From an uncultured Bacteroidota bacterium (lineage in GTDB: Bacteria > Bacteroidota > Bacteroidia > AKYH767-A > 2013-40CM-41-45), in the NCBI GenBank assembly GCA_937871435.1, contig CALMQM010000058.1:19041-83040 (forward strand): a stretch of 64,000 bases of DNA, in the 5' to 3' direction. This document shows, piece after piece, positions 46,710 through 54,851 of this stretch. Numbering within the stretch: the first letter of the stretch is position 1; the number at the start of each line of letters is the position of its first letter. Position numbers and translations under genes: made by a program. The notes under the pieces are model-generated. The model had not been told where the DNA came from. It saw only the letters and a list, made by a program, of their open reading frames with translations, and did not search any database.

Positions 46710-47561
46710 ATGCCGAATATCCCTGTCAGAAAATTGAAAGAAGCCTATTTCGAGGAAAGATTCAGCATCCGGAAAACAGAACCATTAGTAATGGAAAAAG
46801 AACTTGTGCATGATTTGCACAGGCACGATTTTTATTTTGCATTGTTCATCAAAAAAGGAAAAGGCATACATGAAATTGATTTCGTGAATTATGAAGTAAG
46901 TGATTATTCTGTATTTTTTTTGCGTCCCGGACAGGTACATCAATTGAGGCTAAACAAAGGAACCTCCGGATTTATGCTGCAATTTGCTCCGGACTTTTAT
47001 TCGCCACACGAAAATCCCGCCATTCAGGTTCTGCGAAAGGTAAGCAACAAGAATCATTGTCAGGTTACATCAGCTCGTTTTGAGCACATATTCTTTCTAT
47101 TGGAAACAATGTTTCGCGAATACAGCGAGAAAAAATTTCAGTACAAAGAATCTATCATGGCCTATCTGGGTATTTTGTTCATTGAACTGGCCCGCCAAAG
47201 CGCGAATCCGAATAAAACTTCTGACAGTTCAAATTCCTATACACAGGAGAGGATGGAAATGTTTAAAGAGCTACTCGAAAAACATATTGGTACAAAAAAA
47301 CAAGTTAGTCAGTATGCCGAAATGTTGAATATAACTCCTTATCAATTGAATTCCATCACAAAGAATACCCTTCAAAAAACAGGTTCGGAACTGATCAACG
47401 AACACATTGTTCTGGAAGCCAAACGACTTTTAATAGCCACCACCAATCAGGTGAATCAGGTTGCTGATTTATTGGGCTACGATGATCCATCCTATTTTAT
47501 TCGCTTTTTTAAGAAGCATACAGGACTCACTCCGGAGGCATTCCGGCAGAACTTTAAATAA
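46710..47561 (+). CDS. AraC-family transcriptional regulator with cupin N-terminus
   Basis: A 283-residue protein. The N-terminal half is a cupin-like sensor (HDLHRHDFYFALFIKKGKG, FLRPGQVHQL). The C-terminal part is an AraC DNA-binding domain with two helix-turn-helix units (VSQYAEMLNITPYQLNSI, then NQVADLLGYDDPSYFIRFFK). It lies 95 bases upstream of a run of five genes and directly upstream of a pair of direct repeats. It probably activates those genes in response to an effector. Confidence 0.93.
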   Translation: MPNIPVRKLKEAYFEERFSIRKTEPLVMEKELVHDLHRHDFYFALFIKKGKGIHEIDFVNYEVSDYSVFFLRPGQVHQLRLNKGTSGFMLQFAPDFYSPHENPAIQVLRKVSNKNHCQVTSARFEHIFFLLETMFREYSEKKFQYKESIMAYLGILFIELARQSANPNKTSDSSNSYTQERMEMFKELLEKHIGTKKQVSQYAEMLNITPYQLNSITKNTLQKTGSELINEHIVLEAKRLLIATTNQVNQVADLLGYDDPSYFIRFFKKHTGLTPEAFRQNFK

Positions 47562-47618
47562 GTCCTATCCAACTTGAAAGTTGTCCTATAATACAGGCAT
47601 GCCCTGTAGATAGTTTTG
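47562..47618 (+). promoter_or_regulatory. AraC-type operator and promoter of the 47656 operon
   Basis: Direct repeats GTCCTAT at 47562-47568 and 47583-47589 start 21 bp apart. A palindrome TACAGG-catgc-CCTGTA (47592-47608) follows, then an exact -7 box TAGTTTTG (47611-47618). The layout fits an AraC activator bound just upstream of the promoter. Confidence 0.6.
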
Positions 47619-47655
47619 CAGTGTTATTTAATTCTAACCCTAAAAAATTATCTAC

Positions 47656-48321
47656 ATGAAAAAGATTACCTACTTATCAGTATTGATCGCTGCTGTATTC
47701 AGCACAAACAGTTCAACAGCTCAGGATTCATTGAAAACTTTCAAACCACAGACAGTCTCTGTGGAAGAGCTTGTGGGCAACAAACGTCAGTTCTTACAAT
47801 TGACCGTCAACAAAATTCTGGACGAAAAGAAAAACATCGGATTGTTTTCCATTTCTTCCTATGCCGCGGATTACAAAAAGTATTCAGTCGAAAATGAATA
47901 CCAAAACTCAACACTTGTTTATCACCACATTTTTGGCGGAATCAGCATCAACTCCGGTGCGAGCTTTACATCTGTTGAAGGATTGAAAAACTTTGTCGGA
48001 TTGCAGTATTTGCATCAAAGCAAGTCGCTCACGGTTTTGTTAATGCCGACTTATTCATTTTTGAATAATAAAAAAGTAGCCGGACTGGCGCTTATCGAAT
48101 ACAAACCTGCCATCAGTCAAAATTGGGCATTGTACTCAAGAGTTCAGGTTCATTACAATCATGATCTTGAAACGAAGAGTCACTTCCGTAGTTATGCTTA
48201 TAGCAGACTTGGCTTTACGTATAAATATTTCAGCTTCGGTTTTGCACACAACTACGACCGTTATGGTGCAGAGAAAAGCACAAAGAACAACTACGGTGCT
48301 TTCCTGAAACTTAGCATCTGA
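47656..48321 (+). CDS. Secreted beta-rich protein, likely outer membrane
   Basis: A 221-residue protein with a signal peptide (MKKITYLSVLIAAVFSTNSS, cleaved near STAQ). The rest is amphipathic beta strands with alternating aromatic residues (GLQYLHQSKSLTVLLMPTYSF, YSRLGFTYKYFSFGFAHNY) and ends with Ile after LKLS, as outer-membrane beta barrels often end with a hydrophobic residue. I recognise no family. It is the first gene of a probable operon with an SDR, a small membrane protein, a FAD oxidoreductase and a DUF4386 protein. Confidence 0.7.
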   Translation: MKKITYLSVLIAAVFSTNSSTAQDSLKTFKPQTVSVEELVGNKRQFLQLTVNKILDEKKNIGLFSISSYAADYKKYSVENEYQNSTLVYHHIFGGISINSGASFTSVEGLKNFVGLQYLHQSKSLTVLLMPTYSFLNNKKVAGLALIEYKPAISQNWALYSRVQVHYNHDLETKSHFRSYAYSRLGFTYKYFSFGFAHNYDRYGAEKSTKNNYGAFLKLSI

Positions 48322-48401
48322 TACAATTCCTGACTTAATAAATTACCGACAGAGTTTATCCGCAATGATAAACTCTGTCATTACCTAAAAACTATTACGA
48401 C

Positions 48402-49007
48402 ATGACAGTTAAAAAAAGAATCGTTATTGTAGGTGCATCCGGTACGATGGGAAAACACCTGGCAAAAGTACTTTCTCAGGAACACGAAGTACTTAAGGCA
48501 GCCAGCAAAGGTTGTCAATACAAAGTAGATATCACGTCACCGGAATCCATCGAAAATTTTTACAAAGAAATCGGTCCGTTTGATGCGCTTGTATCCACTG
48601 TAGGTCCTACTTATGTTGGTCCATGGAGTAAACTTACAGACAAAGAATTCAGAAAAGGTGTGGAAGGTAAAATGATGGGACAAATCAATTTGGTTTTGCT
48701 TGGGCAACATTACATTCAAAACAAAGGTTCGTTCACACTCATTTCCGGAGCGTTAACGTATCACCCACAGCTGAACTTCGCCAATGCATCAGCAGCCAAT
48801 GGCGCGGTGGAAGGATTTGTGAGAGCAGCTGCCATTGAGCTCGACAGAGGTATTCGCATCAATGCTGTGAGTCCGACTGTTATTGAAAGTTCTCCTCAGT
48901 ATTTTCCATTCTTCCCAGGTGAAATTCCAGTCACCATGAAAGAACTGGAATTCGGTTTTCGCAAGAGTATTTTCGGTGCAAGCACCGGTGAAATTATCAA
49001 ACCATAA
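48402..49007 (+). CDS. Short-chain dehydrogenase-like protein without YxxxK motif
   Basis: A 201-residue protein, MTVKKRIVIVGASGTMGKHL at its start, which gives the Rossmann glycine motif GASGTMG. The usual catalytic block is altered: instead of YxxxK the sequence reads ASAANGAVEGF, so the Tyr and Lys are missing while the downstream alignment (AAAIELDRGIRINAVSPT) is retained. This matches a small subfamily of short SDRs that may not be dehydrogenases. It lies 80 bases after the beta-rich protein gene. Confidence 0.85.
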   Translation: MTVKKRIVIVGASGTMGKHLAKVLSQEHEVLKAASKGCQYKVDITSPESIENFYKEIGPFDALVSTVGPTYVGPWSKLTDKEFRKGVEGKMMGQINLVLLGQHYIQNKGSFTLISGALTYHPQLNFANASAANGAVEGFVRAAAIELDRGIRINAVSPTVIESSPQYFPFFPGEIPVTMKELEFGFRKSIFGASTGEIIKP

Positions 49008-49019
49008 ATATCTAAAGAT

Positions 49020-49247
49020 ATGCTGAAACCTAAATTACTTATGTCTCTGAAAATCTGGATCTCGATTTATCCTTCGATTACTCTGTTTCTATTTCTGTTT
49101 AACGATGCTATTTCCGGATACCCGTTGCCATTAAAAACACTTATCCTCACTCTTGTGTTAGTTCCCTGGGTAGTGTTTGCAGGAGTACCGGCAGTGGATT
49201 TCATTCAACGGAAATGGATTCACAGAACTGGAAAAACCGGATCCTGA
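49020..49247 (+). CDS. Small membrane protein of the operon
   Basis: A 75-residue protein with two hydrophobic segments (about residues 10-30 and 38-60) and a basic C-terminus (QRKWIHRTGK). I recognise no named family. It begins 12 bases after the SDR stop, which supports cotranslation and a real gene. Confidence 0.65.
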   Translation: MLKPKLLMSLKIWISIYPSITLFLFLFNDAISGYPLPLKTLILTLVLVPWVVFAGVPAVDFIQRKWIHRTGKTGS

Positions 49248-49297
49248 CAGGAATGTCTGATCGCGAGCTTTAACAAAAACAATCAATTCTAATATAG

Positions 49298-49333
49298 GGA
49301 GTGGTTAGCCGGGAATTTTATCGGCGCCACTCC
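49298..49333 (+). promoter_or_regulatory. Nested hairpin upstream of the FAD oxidoreductase
   Basis: GGAGTGG (49298-49304) pairs with CCACTCC (49327-49333), enclosing an inner GCCG/CGGC stem (49308-49311/49322-49325). No T-tract follows, so it may act as a leader structure or processing signal rather than a terminator, 18 bases before the ATG. Confidence 0.5.
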
Positions 49334-49350
49334 TGCCTCAACAAAACAAT

Positions 49351-50262
49351 ATGCAATCCATAAATCATAGGGATGTAATCATCGTTGGAGGAAGCTATGC
49401 CGGTCTGGCTGCTTCCATGGCGTTAGGAAGAGCACTTCGCAATGTACTTGTGATAGATAGCAACTTGCCCTGTAACAGACAAACACCGAATTCACACAAC
49501 TTTCTGACACAAGACGGAACACCTCCCGGGGAAATTGCCCGTATCGGAAAAGAGCAGGTTTCAAAATATAAAACTGTTGAATTTCTTGAAGATCGTGTAA
49601 TACAAGGAACAAAACGGGGCAACAATTTCGAGATTCAAACACAAAAAGGGAAAATATTTATTGCTAAGAAAATCATTTTTGCAACAGGGATCAAAGACAT
49701 CATGCCGGAAATACCGGGATTTACAGAAAGCTGGGGAATATCAGTATTGCATTGTCCCTACTGTCATGGCTATGAGGTAAGAGAACTGAAAACAGGAATA
49801 TTTGCAAACGGCGAAACAGCGTTTGAATTGACAAAACTGATATCCAACTGGACAAAGGAAATTATCATTTTCACAAATGGAAAACAAAACTTCAATCAGG
49901 AACACTTAAAAGTTCTTCGATCCCTCAACATTTCTATTGAAGAAAGAAAAATTGAAAGCATTGAACACAGTCAGGGCAAAATAGAAAGTATTAAGCTGTT
50001 GGATGATTCCAAAATCACTCTTCAGGCACTTTACACAAGACTACCTTTTAATCAACACAGTTCTGTGCCACAGGAATTAGGTTGTACGTTAACGAAGGAA
50101 GGATACCTGAAAGTGGATGAAATGCAACAGACCAACATTCATGGTGTTTTTGCCTGTGGTGACAATGCAGGCAAAATACGCACAGTAGCGAATGCAGTGG
50201 CGACCGGAGCATACTGTGGTATGATGGTAAACAAAGAATTAATTGAAGATAAATTTCACTAA
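49351..50262 (+). CDS. NAD(P)/FAD-dependent oxidoreductase (thioredoxin reductase-like)
   Basis: A 303-residue flavoprotein. VIIVGGSYAGLAASMALGRA is the FAD-binding Rossmann motif, VLHCPYCHGYEVRE holds a CxxC pair where thioredoxin reductase has its active-site CAxC, and GVFACGDNAGKIRTVANAVATG is the C-terminal FAD motif. The NADPH-binding GxGxxA/G motif is weak (TGIFANGETAFEL), so activity as a true thioredoxin reductase is uncertain. The substrate is probably a small thiol or quinone in the cytoplasm. It precedes the DUF4386 gene by 14 bases. Confidence 0.88.
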   Translation: MQSINHRDVIIVGGSYAGLAASMALGRALRNVLVIDSNLPCNRQTPNSHNFLTQDGTPPGEIARIGKEQVSKYKTVEFLEDRVIQGTKRGNNFEIQTQKGKIFIAKKIIFATGIKDIMPEIPGFTESWGISVLHCPYCHGYEVRELKTGIFANGETAFELTKLISNWTKEIIIFTNGKQNFNQEHLKVLRSLNISIEERKIESIEHSQGKIESIKLLDDSKITLQALYTRLPFNQHSSVPQELGCTLTKEGYLKVDEMQQTNIHGVFACGDNAGKIRTVANAVATGAYCGMMVNKELIEDKFH

Positions 50263-50276
50263 ATAAAACAATCGAA

Positions 50277-50975
50277 ATGAACACATATACAACTACACCA
50301 AGTGAATTAAATGCACCTCATTCCTCAGGAATTGTGCTTCCACGTAAAACATCCTTATACGCCGGATTATTTTACCTGCTGACTTTTATTTCCGTTCCTA
50401 CTCTGTTTCTTTACGAATCAATTCACACACAGGATTACCTGATGAGCAATTCCAGTGACCGTCCGGTTGTTATCGGTGGAATCCTGGAAATTATTGTTGC
50501 TTTGAGTGGAATAGCAACAGCAGTAATTTTCTATCCTTTATTAAAAAAACAAAATCAAAGTCTGGCTATTGGTTTGGTTGCCGCCAGGATTGTGGAAGCA
50601 GGAACAATGTTTGTGGGATTTTCGTTTCTGTTAGGTGCCGTTTTTCTGCATGAACATAATGCGACAGTAAGTAATGTTCCTTTGGCACAAACTCTCGTTG
50701 CAATGTATGATCGCATCTTTGTTTTAGGACAAGGATTCATGCCGGCAATCGACGACATATTAATCGGCACACTACTTTATCAATCACGACTCATTCCACG
50801 TAAATTTGCCTTACTGGGTATAGTAGGAGCCTTTGCACTTTTAGCCGGTTACTTCGGAATAATGTTTGGATACTTTGACAGGATGGATCCACTTTCAGGA
50901 GCATCCGCTTTGATGGTCGCGACATTTGAGTTCAGCCTGGGTATTTATTTATTGATAAAAGGTTTACGAAAATAA
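50277..50975 (+). CDS. DUF4386 membrane protein
   Basis: A 232-residue protein with about six membrane helices. The start (TSLYAGLFYLLTFISVPTLF) and the segment RIVEAGTMFVGFSFLLGAV fit DUF4386, a family of uncharacterised integral membrane proteins. It is the last gene of the run that begins at 47656. Confidence 0.85.
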   Translation: MNTYTTTPSELNAPHSSGIVLPRKTSLYAGLFYLLTFISVPTLFLYESIHTQDYLMSNSSDRPVVIGGILEIIVALSGIATAVIFYPLLKKQNQSLAIGLVAARIVEAGTMFVGFSFLLGAVFLHEHNATVSNVPLAQTLVAMYDRIFVLGQGFMPAIDDILIGTLLYQSRLIPRKFALLGIVGAFALLAGYFGIMFGYFDRMDPLSGASALMVATFEFSLGIYLLIKGLRK

Positions 50976-51132
50976 ATTTTCATAAGAGCACTATTCATTC
51001 TTATTGGTATGATGAGGATTCAGGTCATTCAATTTAAATTGGAAAAACAAAATCTGAATATGAAGAATGATCTGATTCTTTCACCAATCTATCAATCAAA
51101 ACTATTGATCAACGATCTCAAGAATATTTTTT

Positions 51133-51140
51133 TATATTTG
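51133..51140 (+). promoter_or_regulatory. Bacteroidota -7 box upstream of the second TPR-cyclase
   Basis: TATATTTG, an exact match to TAnnTTTG, with a possible TTG -33 element about 25 bp upstream. It predicts a 5' leader of about 120 bases. Confidence 0.55.
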
Positions 51141-51269
51141 TAAATAGCACTGAACGTTAGCATTTTTTTCAGACGACCAGCTTATTTTCTGTTGCAATTG
51201 ATTACAATCTGTGTTAATCTGAGTACAGGTTAATATGGAATTTGTCATTCGGGTTTTAAAACAGGCATC

Positions 51270-53324
51270 ATGAAACCATTTTTATTAATTTTTAGTCTGC
51301 TCACCATTACATTCCATTCTTCGGGATATAAACAGGAAATTATGACAGAACCTCTAAGCGGAATAAATTCCATTTTAATTAAACTGCAATCTGCAAATGA
51401 GGACACAACTAAAATTAAATTGTATAACGACCTGTTTTATTTGTATACAATCGCTAAAACAGAAGATGCATTGAAATATCTTGCACCAGCTCTTGACTTG
51501 AGTAAAAAGCTAAACTATGAATATGTATTGACAACCTTATCAATAGGAAGGGTATATTGGAAATTGGGCAAATTTGAACTTGCACTAAAATATCATTTTG
51601 AAGCTCTGAAAGAATACCGAAAACAAAACTCACAATCTCAAGGAAGCGCATACATATATCAATTTATTGGGCAAGACTATGGTGATTGGGGAAAATATCC
51701 CGAAGCATTAAAGTATTTTTCTTTATGCAAAGAAATATATGAAGCTAAAAAGGACACGTCGAATCTTGCTTCAGTATATTTATATATATCCTGGGTTCAT
51801 TCTAAACAGGGAAATTTTCCGGAAGCTTCAAGAAATAACTTCGAAGCGATGAAATTGAGTGAACTACTTCATGATGATTATAGCGTCGCTGTTGCATTGG
51901 TTAATGTGGCTATTGATCTTACATATCTTGACAAAGAGGAAGAAGCCTTAACTTATTTCTATAAGGCGAATTTAAATTACAAAAAGATGAATGATATTAC
52001 CAACCTGTCAGGTAACTACATTTACATTGCGGATGCATATATCAATTTAAAAAAATACTCGGAAGCTCTGAATAGTACTGCAATGGCGTTTTATTATGGA
52101 AATAAAATAGACGATAAAATAGCAATGGCAGAAGCTCTGAGCAAGCGTGCGGATATTTATTTCCAACAAGAGAAAATAAACCAAGCCGCCAATGCATATG
52201 AAGCCGCCATCCGTTATTTAAATACCGCAAACGCCCGACATCTTTTAGCTGAAAAGTATGGAAAGCTTGGAACCTGTTATGTGCGGTTAAATAAACCCAT
52301 ACTTGCAAAACAGGCTCTTGATTCTGCCGATGCAGCAGGATCGAATCTTGCTTCTCAAATGCTGCAATCATCCTATTATAATGGCAAACAGCTTTACGAC
52401 AGTTTAACCGGCAACTGGGAAAGTGCTTATTTAAACTTCTACCATTATATCAGTTTGCGCGACAGTATTTATAACGAAAGCAATTCAAAGAAACTGTTAA
52501 ATTACAAAGTCCAGTATGACTATGACAAAAAAGAAGCGACTGTAAAAGCTGAGCAGGAAAAGAAAGATATAAGACAGCGGCTTGTTCGCAACAGTATCAT
52601 TGGCGCTCTGGCAGGAACCCTGGTTTTTCTTGTAGTTGTTTATCGTCAACGAAATAAAATCTCACTCGCACGAAAACGTAGCGATGAATTGTTACTCAAC
52701 ATACTTCCGCAAGAGACAGCTGATGAACTAAAAGCTACCGGAGCTGCTCAGGCAAAACATTTTGACGAGGTAACTGTGATGTTCACGGATTTCAAAAACT
52801 TTACACAGGCCAGTGAAATCCTTTCTCCTGTCGAATTGGTTCAGGAAATTCATGAATGTTATAGTGCATTTGATAAGATCATTTCCGAATTGAATCTGGA
52901 AAAAATTAAAACTATCGGCGACAGTTACATGTGCGCCGGAGGATTACCTGTTCCTAACAAATCCAATGCGGTTGATACAGTGCGTGCAGCCATGAAAATA
53001 AACGAATTCATGCTTGCATTAAAACTGAAAAGAATTTCTGAAAATAAACCATATTTTGAAATACGGATAGGTTGTCATACCGGTCCGGTTGTAGCCGGAA
53101 TTGTAGGAATTAAAAAATTCGCATATGATATTTGGGGTGACACGGTCAATATCGCTTCACGCATGGAGTCTGCCGGTGAAGCAGGAAGAGTAAATGTTAG
53201 CGGAACAACATATGAGTTGATTAAAGATATATTCTCCTGCAATTACAGGGGTAAAATATCCGCAAAGAACAAAGGTGAAATCGATATGTACTTCGTAGAA
53301 AGTGCGGGTCAATCTGATTCATAA
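51270..53324 (+). CDS. TPR-containing class III adenylate cyclase, second copy
   Basis: A 684-residue protein and a full-length paralogue of the 13552-15504 product. Signal sequence 1-20, then about eight TPR units (e.g. ALKYHFEALKEYRKQNSQS, EALKYFSLCKEIYEAK), a coiled coil, one membrane helix (NSIIGALAGTLVFLVVVY near residue 450) and a cyclase domain. VTVMFTDFKNFTQAS and KTIGDSYMCAGG hold the metal Asp residues, YDIWGDTVNIASRM holds the Asp and the NxxSR motif. Lys and Asp again point to adenylate cyclase. The C-terminal half is almost the same as in the first copy, while the TPR half has diverged, as if each copy senses a different partner. Confidence 0.9.
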   Translation: MKPFLLIFSLLTITFHSSGYKQEIMTEPLSGINSILIKLQSANEDTTKIKLYNDLFYLYTIAKTEDALKYLAPALDLSKKLNYEYVLTTLSIGRVYWKLGKFELALKYHFEALKEYRKQNSQSQGSAYIYQFIGQDYGDWGKYPEALKYFSLCKEIYEAKKDTSNLASVYLYISWVHSKQGNFPEASRNNFEAMKLSELLHDDYSVAVALVNVAIDLTYLDKEEEALTYFYKANLNYKKMNDITNLSGNYIYIADAYINLKKYSEALNSTAMAFYYGNKIDDKIAMAEALSKRADIYFQQEKINQAANAYEAAIRYLNTANARHLLAEKYGKLGTCYVRLNKPILAKQALDSADAAGSNLASQMLQSSYYNGKQLYDSLTGNWESAYLNFYHYISLRDSIYNESNSKKLLNYKVQYDYDKKEATVKAEQEKKDIRQRLVRNSIIGALAGTLVFLVVVYRQRNKISLARKRSDELLLNILPQETADELKATGAAQAKHFDEVTVMFTDFKNFTQASEILSPVELVQEIHECYSAFDKIISELNLEKIKTIGDSYMCAGGLPVPNKSNAVDTVRAAMKINEFMLALKLKRISENKPYFEIRIGCHTGPVVAGIVGIKKFAYDIWGDTVNIASRMESAGEAGRVNVSGTTYELIKDIFSCNYRGKISAKNKGEIDMYFVESAGQSDS

Positions 53325-53519
53325 AGTATACGATACAGTAGTTAAAATTGAATTAGTAAAAAAATCAATTATCCGGACCACAGTTGCTCTAAGAAGATTA
53401 TCTATTTATCAGGAAGCAAATTTCCGGTTGTGGTAAATAAAGTCAGTCAATTTATTCACGATCTTTACTCTTATTCCAGAATTCATGGAGTAAATTTTTT
53501 TGATAATTAAAATCAGCAA

Positions 53520-54263
53520 ATGGAATTTAACCCACATAATCCGATTATCCAGCTTTGTTTACAGGGAATGGAAAAGGAAGCGAAAGGGAATAGCGAAGAA
53601 GCCGGAACAATTTTTAATATGGCCTGGGATGAAGCGATAGATGATTTCGAAAAATTTCTGGCAGCTCATTTTGTCGCGAGACAACAAAAAAATCCACGAG
53701 ATAAAATTTTATGGCTCGAAAAAATGCTTCATCATGCCAATATGATCAATGACGATTCTGTGACCGCAGCATATCCGGGTATTTACATGAATCTTGCGAA
53801 TTGTTACAGAGAATTGCATGAAGAACAGAATACAATCAAATATGAAAAACTTGCGCAAAAGTATACACATGCCCCTTCCGACAAGGGACCGTTTTATCAT
53901 GGAACAAAAGCGGATCTGAAAACAGGTGATGTGTTGACTCCGGGATTCAGATCCAATTATCAGAGTGATATGATCATGAACCATATTTATTTTACTGCTT
54001 TGCTAAATGGAGCCGGGTTGGCGGCTGCTCTTGCAAAAGGGGACGGTCCGGAAAGGGTATACATGGTTGAACCAAACGGAGAATTTGAACATGATCCGAA
54101 TGTGACAGACAAGAAATTTCCGGGAAACCCTACCCGATCTTACCGAACACTTGCTCCTTTAAAAATCACCGGTGAAGTCACTGACTGGCAGAAACAAACT
54201 TCAGATCAGGTTCAAAAATGGAAGGAAAAACTGGCCAATAACAAAGGAGATATCATCAATTAA
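53520..54263 (+). CDS. arr: Arr-type ADP-ribosyltransferase fused to an N-terminal helical domain
   Basis: A 247-residue protein. Residues about 120-245 are an Arr domain (rifampin ADP-ribosyltransferase): GPFYHGTKADLKTGD, NHIYFTALLNGAGLAAALA, ERVYMVEPNG, DPNVTDKKFPGNPTRSYR and ITGEVTDW. The His of FYHGT, the Tyr of IYFTA and the Asp of DPNVTD are the family's functional residues. The first 115 residues are an alpha-helical, TPR-like domain (LQGMEKEAKGNSEEAGTIFN, YMNLANCYRELHEEQNTIKY) that the compact Arr enzymes lack. Arr inactivates rifamycins by ADP-ribosylation; here the extra domain may give a different target. Confidence 0.87.
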   Translation: MEFNPHNPIIQLCLQGMEKEAKGNSEEAGTIFNMAWDEAIDDFEKFLAAHFVARQQKNPRDKILWLEKMLHHANMINDDSVTAAYPGIYMNLANCYRELHEEQNTIKYEKLAQKYTHAPSDKGPFYHGTKADLKTGDVLTPGFRSNYQSDMIMNHIYFTALLNGAGLAAALAKGDGPERVYMVEPNGEFEHDPNVTDKKFPGNPTRSYRTLAPLKITGEVTDWQKQTSDQVQKWKEKLANNKGDIIN

Positions 54264-54342
54264 ATTTTAATGCCGGATTGACATTTTCTTCCCGGAAAAA
54301 TTACTAAATTGAGGTTTGTATTCAACATCAAATACAAATCCC

Positions 54343-54735
54343 ATGAAAGAATTTATGTTTTATATCCGCAACGAGAAAGACGCGAAAAAATCCTTGTCGG
54401 AAGAACAACACCTTGCTTTCATCAAACAATGTGAAGTGTACATCGGTAAATTAAAAAGTGAAAACAAACTGATCGCTGCTCAGCCCATTGTAAGAGAAGG
54501 AGTTATTCTGAAGAAAAACGGTGAAAGCTGGACGGAAAAAGATATTGCGACTGACAAAGAAACACAAGTGGGATATTATCACATCCTTGCGAAGGATCTG
54601 AATGAAGCTATTCAAATCGCCAAAGCCAATCCGGAGTTTTATTATGTTCCCTCCGCGACAATTGAAGTCAGACCAATTAAAACCAATGAAGTTGAAACCG
54701 GATTTGTATATCCGGTACAAATTAAAAAGGGTTGA
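54343..54735 (+). CDS. YciI-like (YCII/DGPF) domain protein
   Basis: A 130-residue protein from the ATG at 54343 (MKEFMFYIRNEKDAKKSLSE); nine codons upstream would add unconserved sequence. The order FYIRNEKD, LKKNGESWTEKD, VGYYHILAKDLNEAIQIAKA and ATIEVRPI matches the YCII/PhnB-like dimeric alpha-beta barrel family, often fused or linked with sigma-factor systems. No function is established. It follows the Arr gene by 79 bases. Confidence 0.85.
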   Translation: MKEFMFYIRNEKDAKKSLSEEQHLAFIKQCEVYIGKLKSENKLIAAQPIVREGVILKKNGESWTEKDIATDKETQVGYYHILAKDLNEAIQIAKANPEFYYVPSATIEVRPIKTNEVETGFVYPVQIKKG

Positions 54736-54851
54736 TTCCACTTAGCCGGTAGAAATTGCAAATTCAATAATCAAAATATTTCATTCATAGGAAAAGGTTG
54801 ATTGCATTGAACACTGTGCATCAACCTACACGAAAATAAATTATACATACT

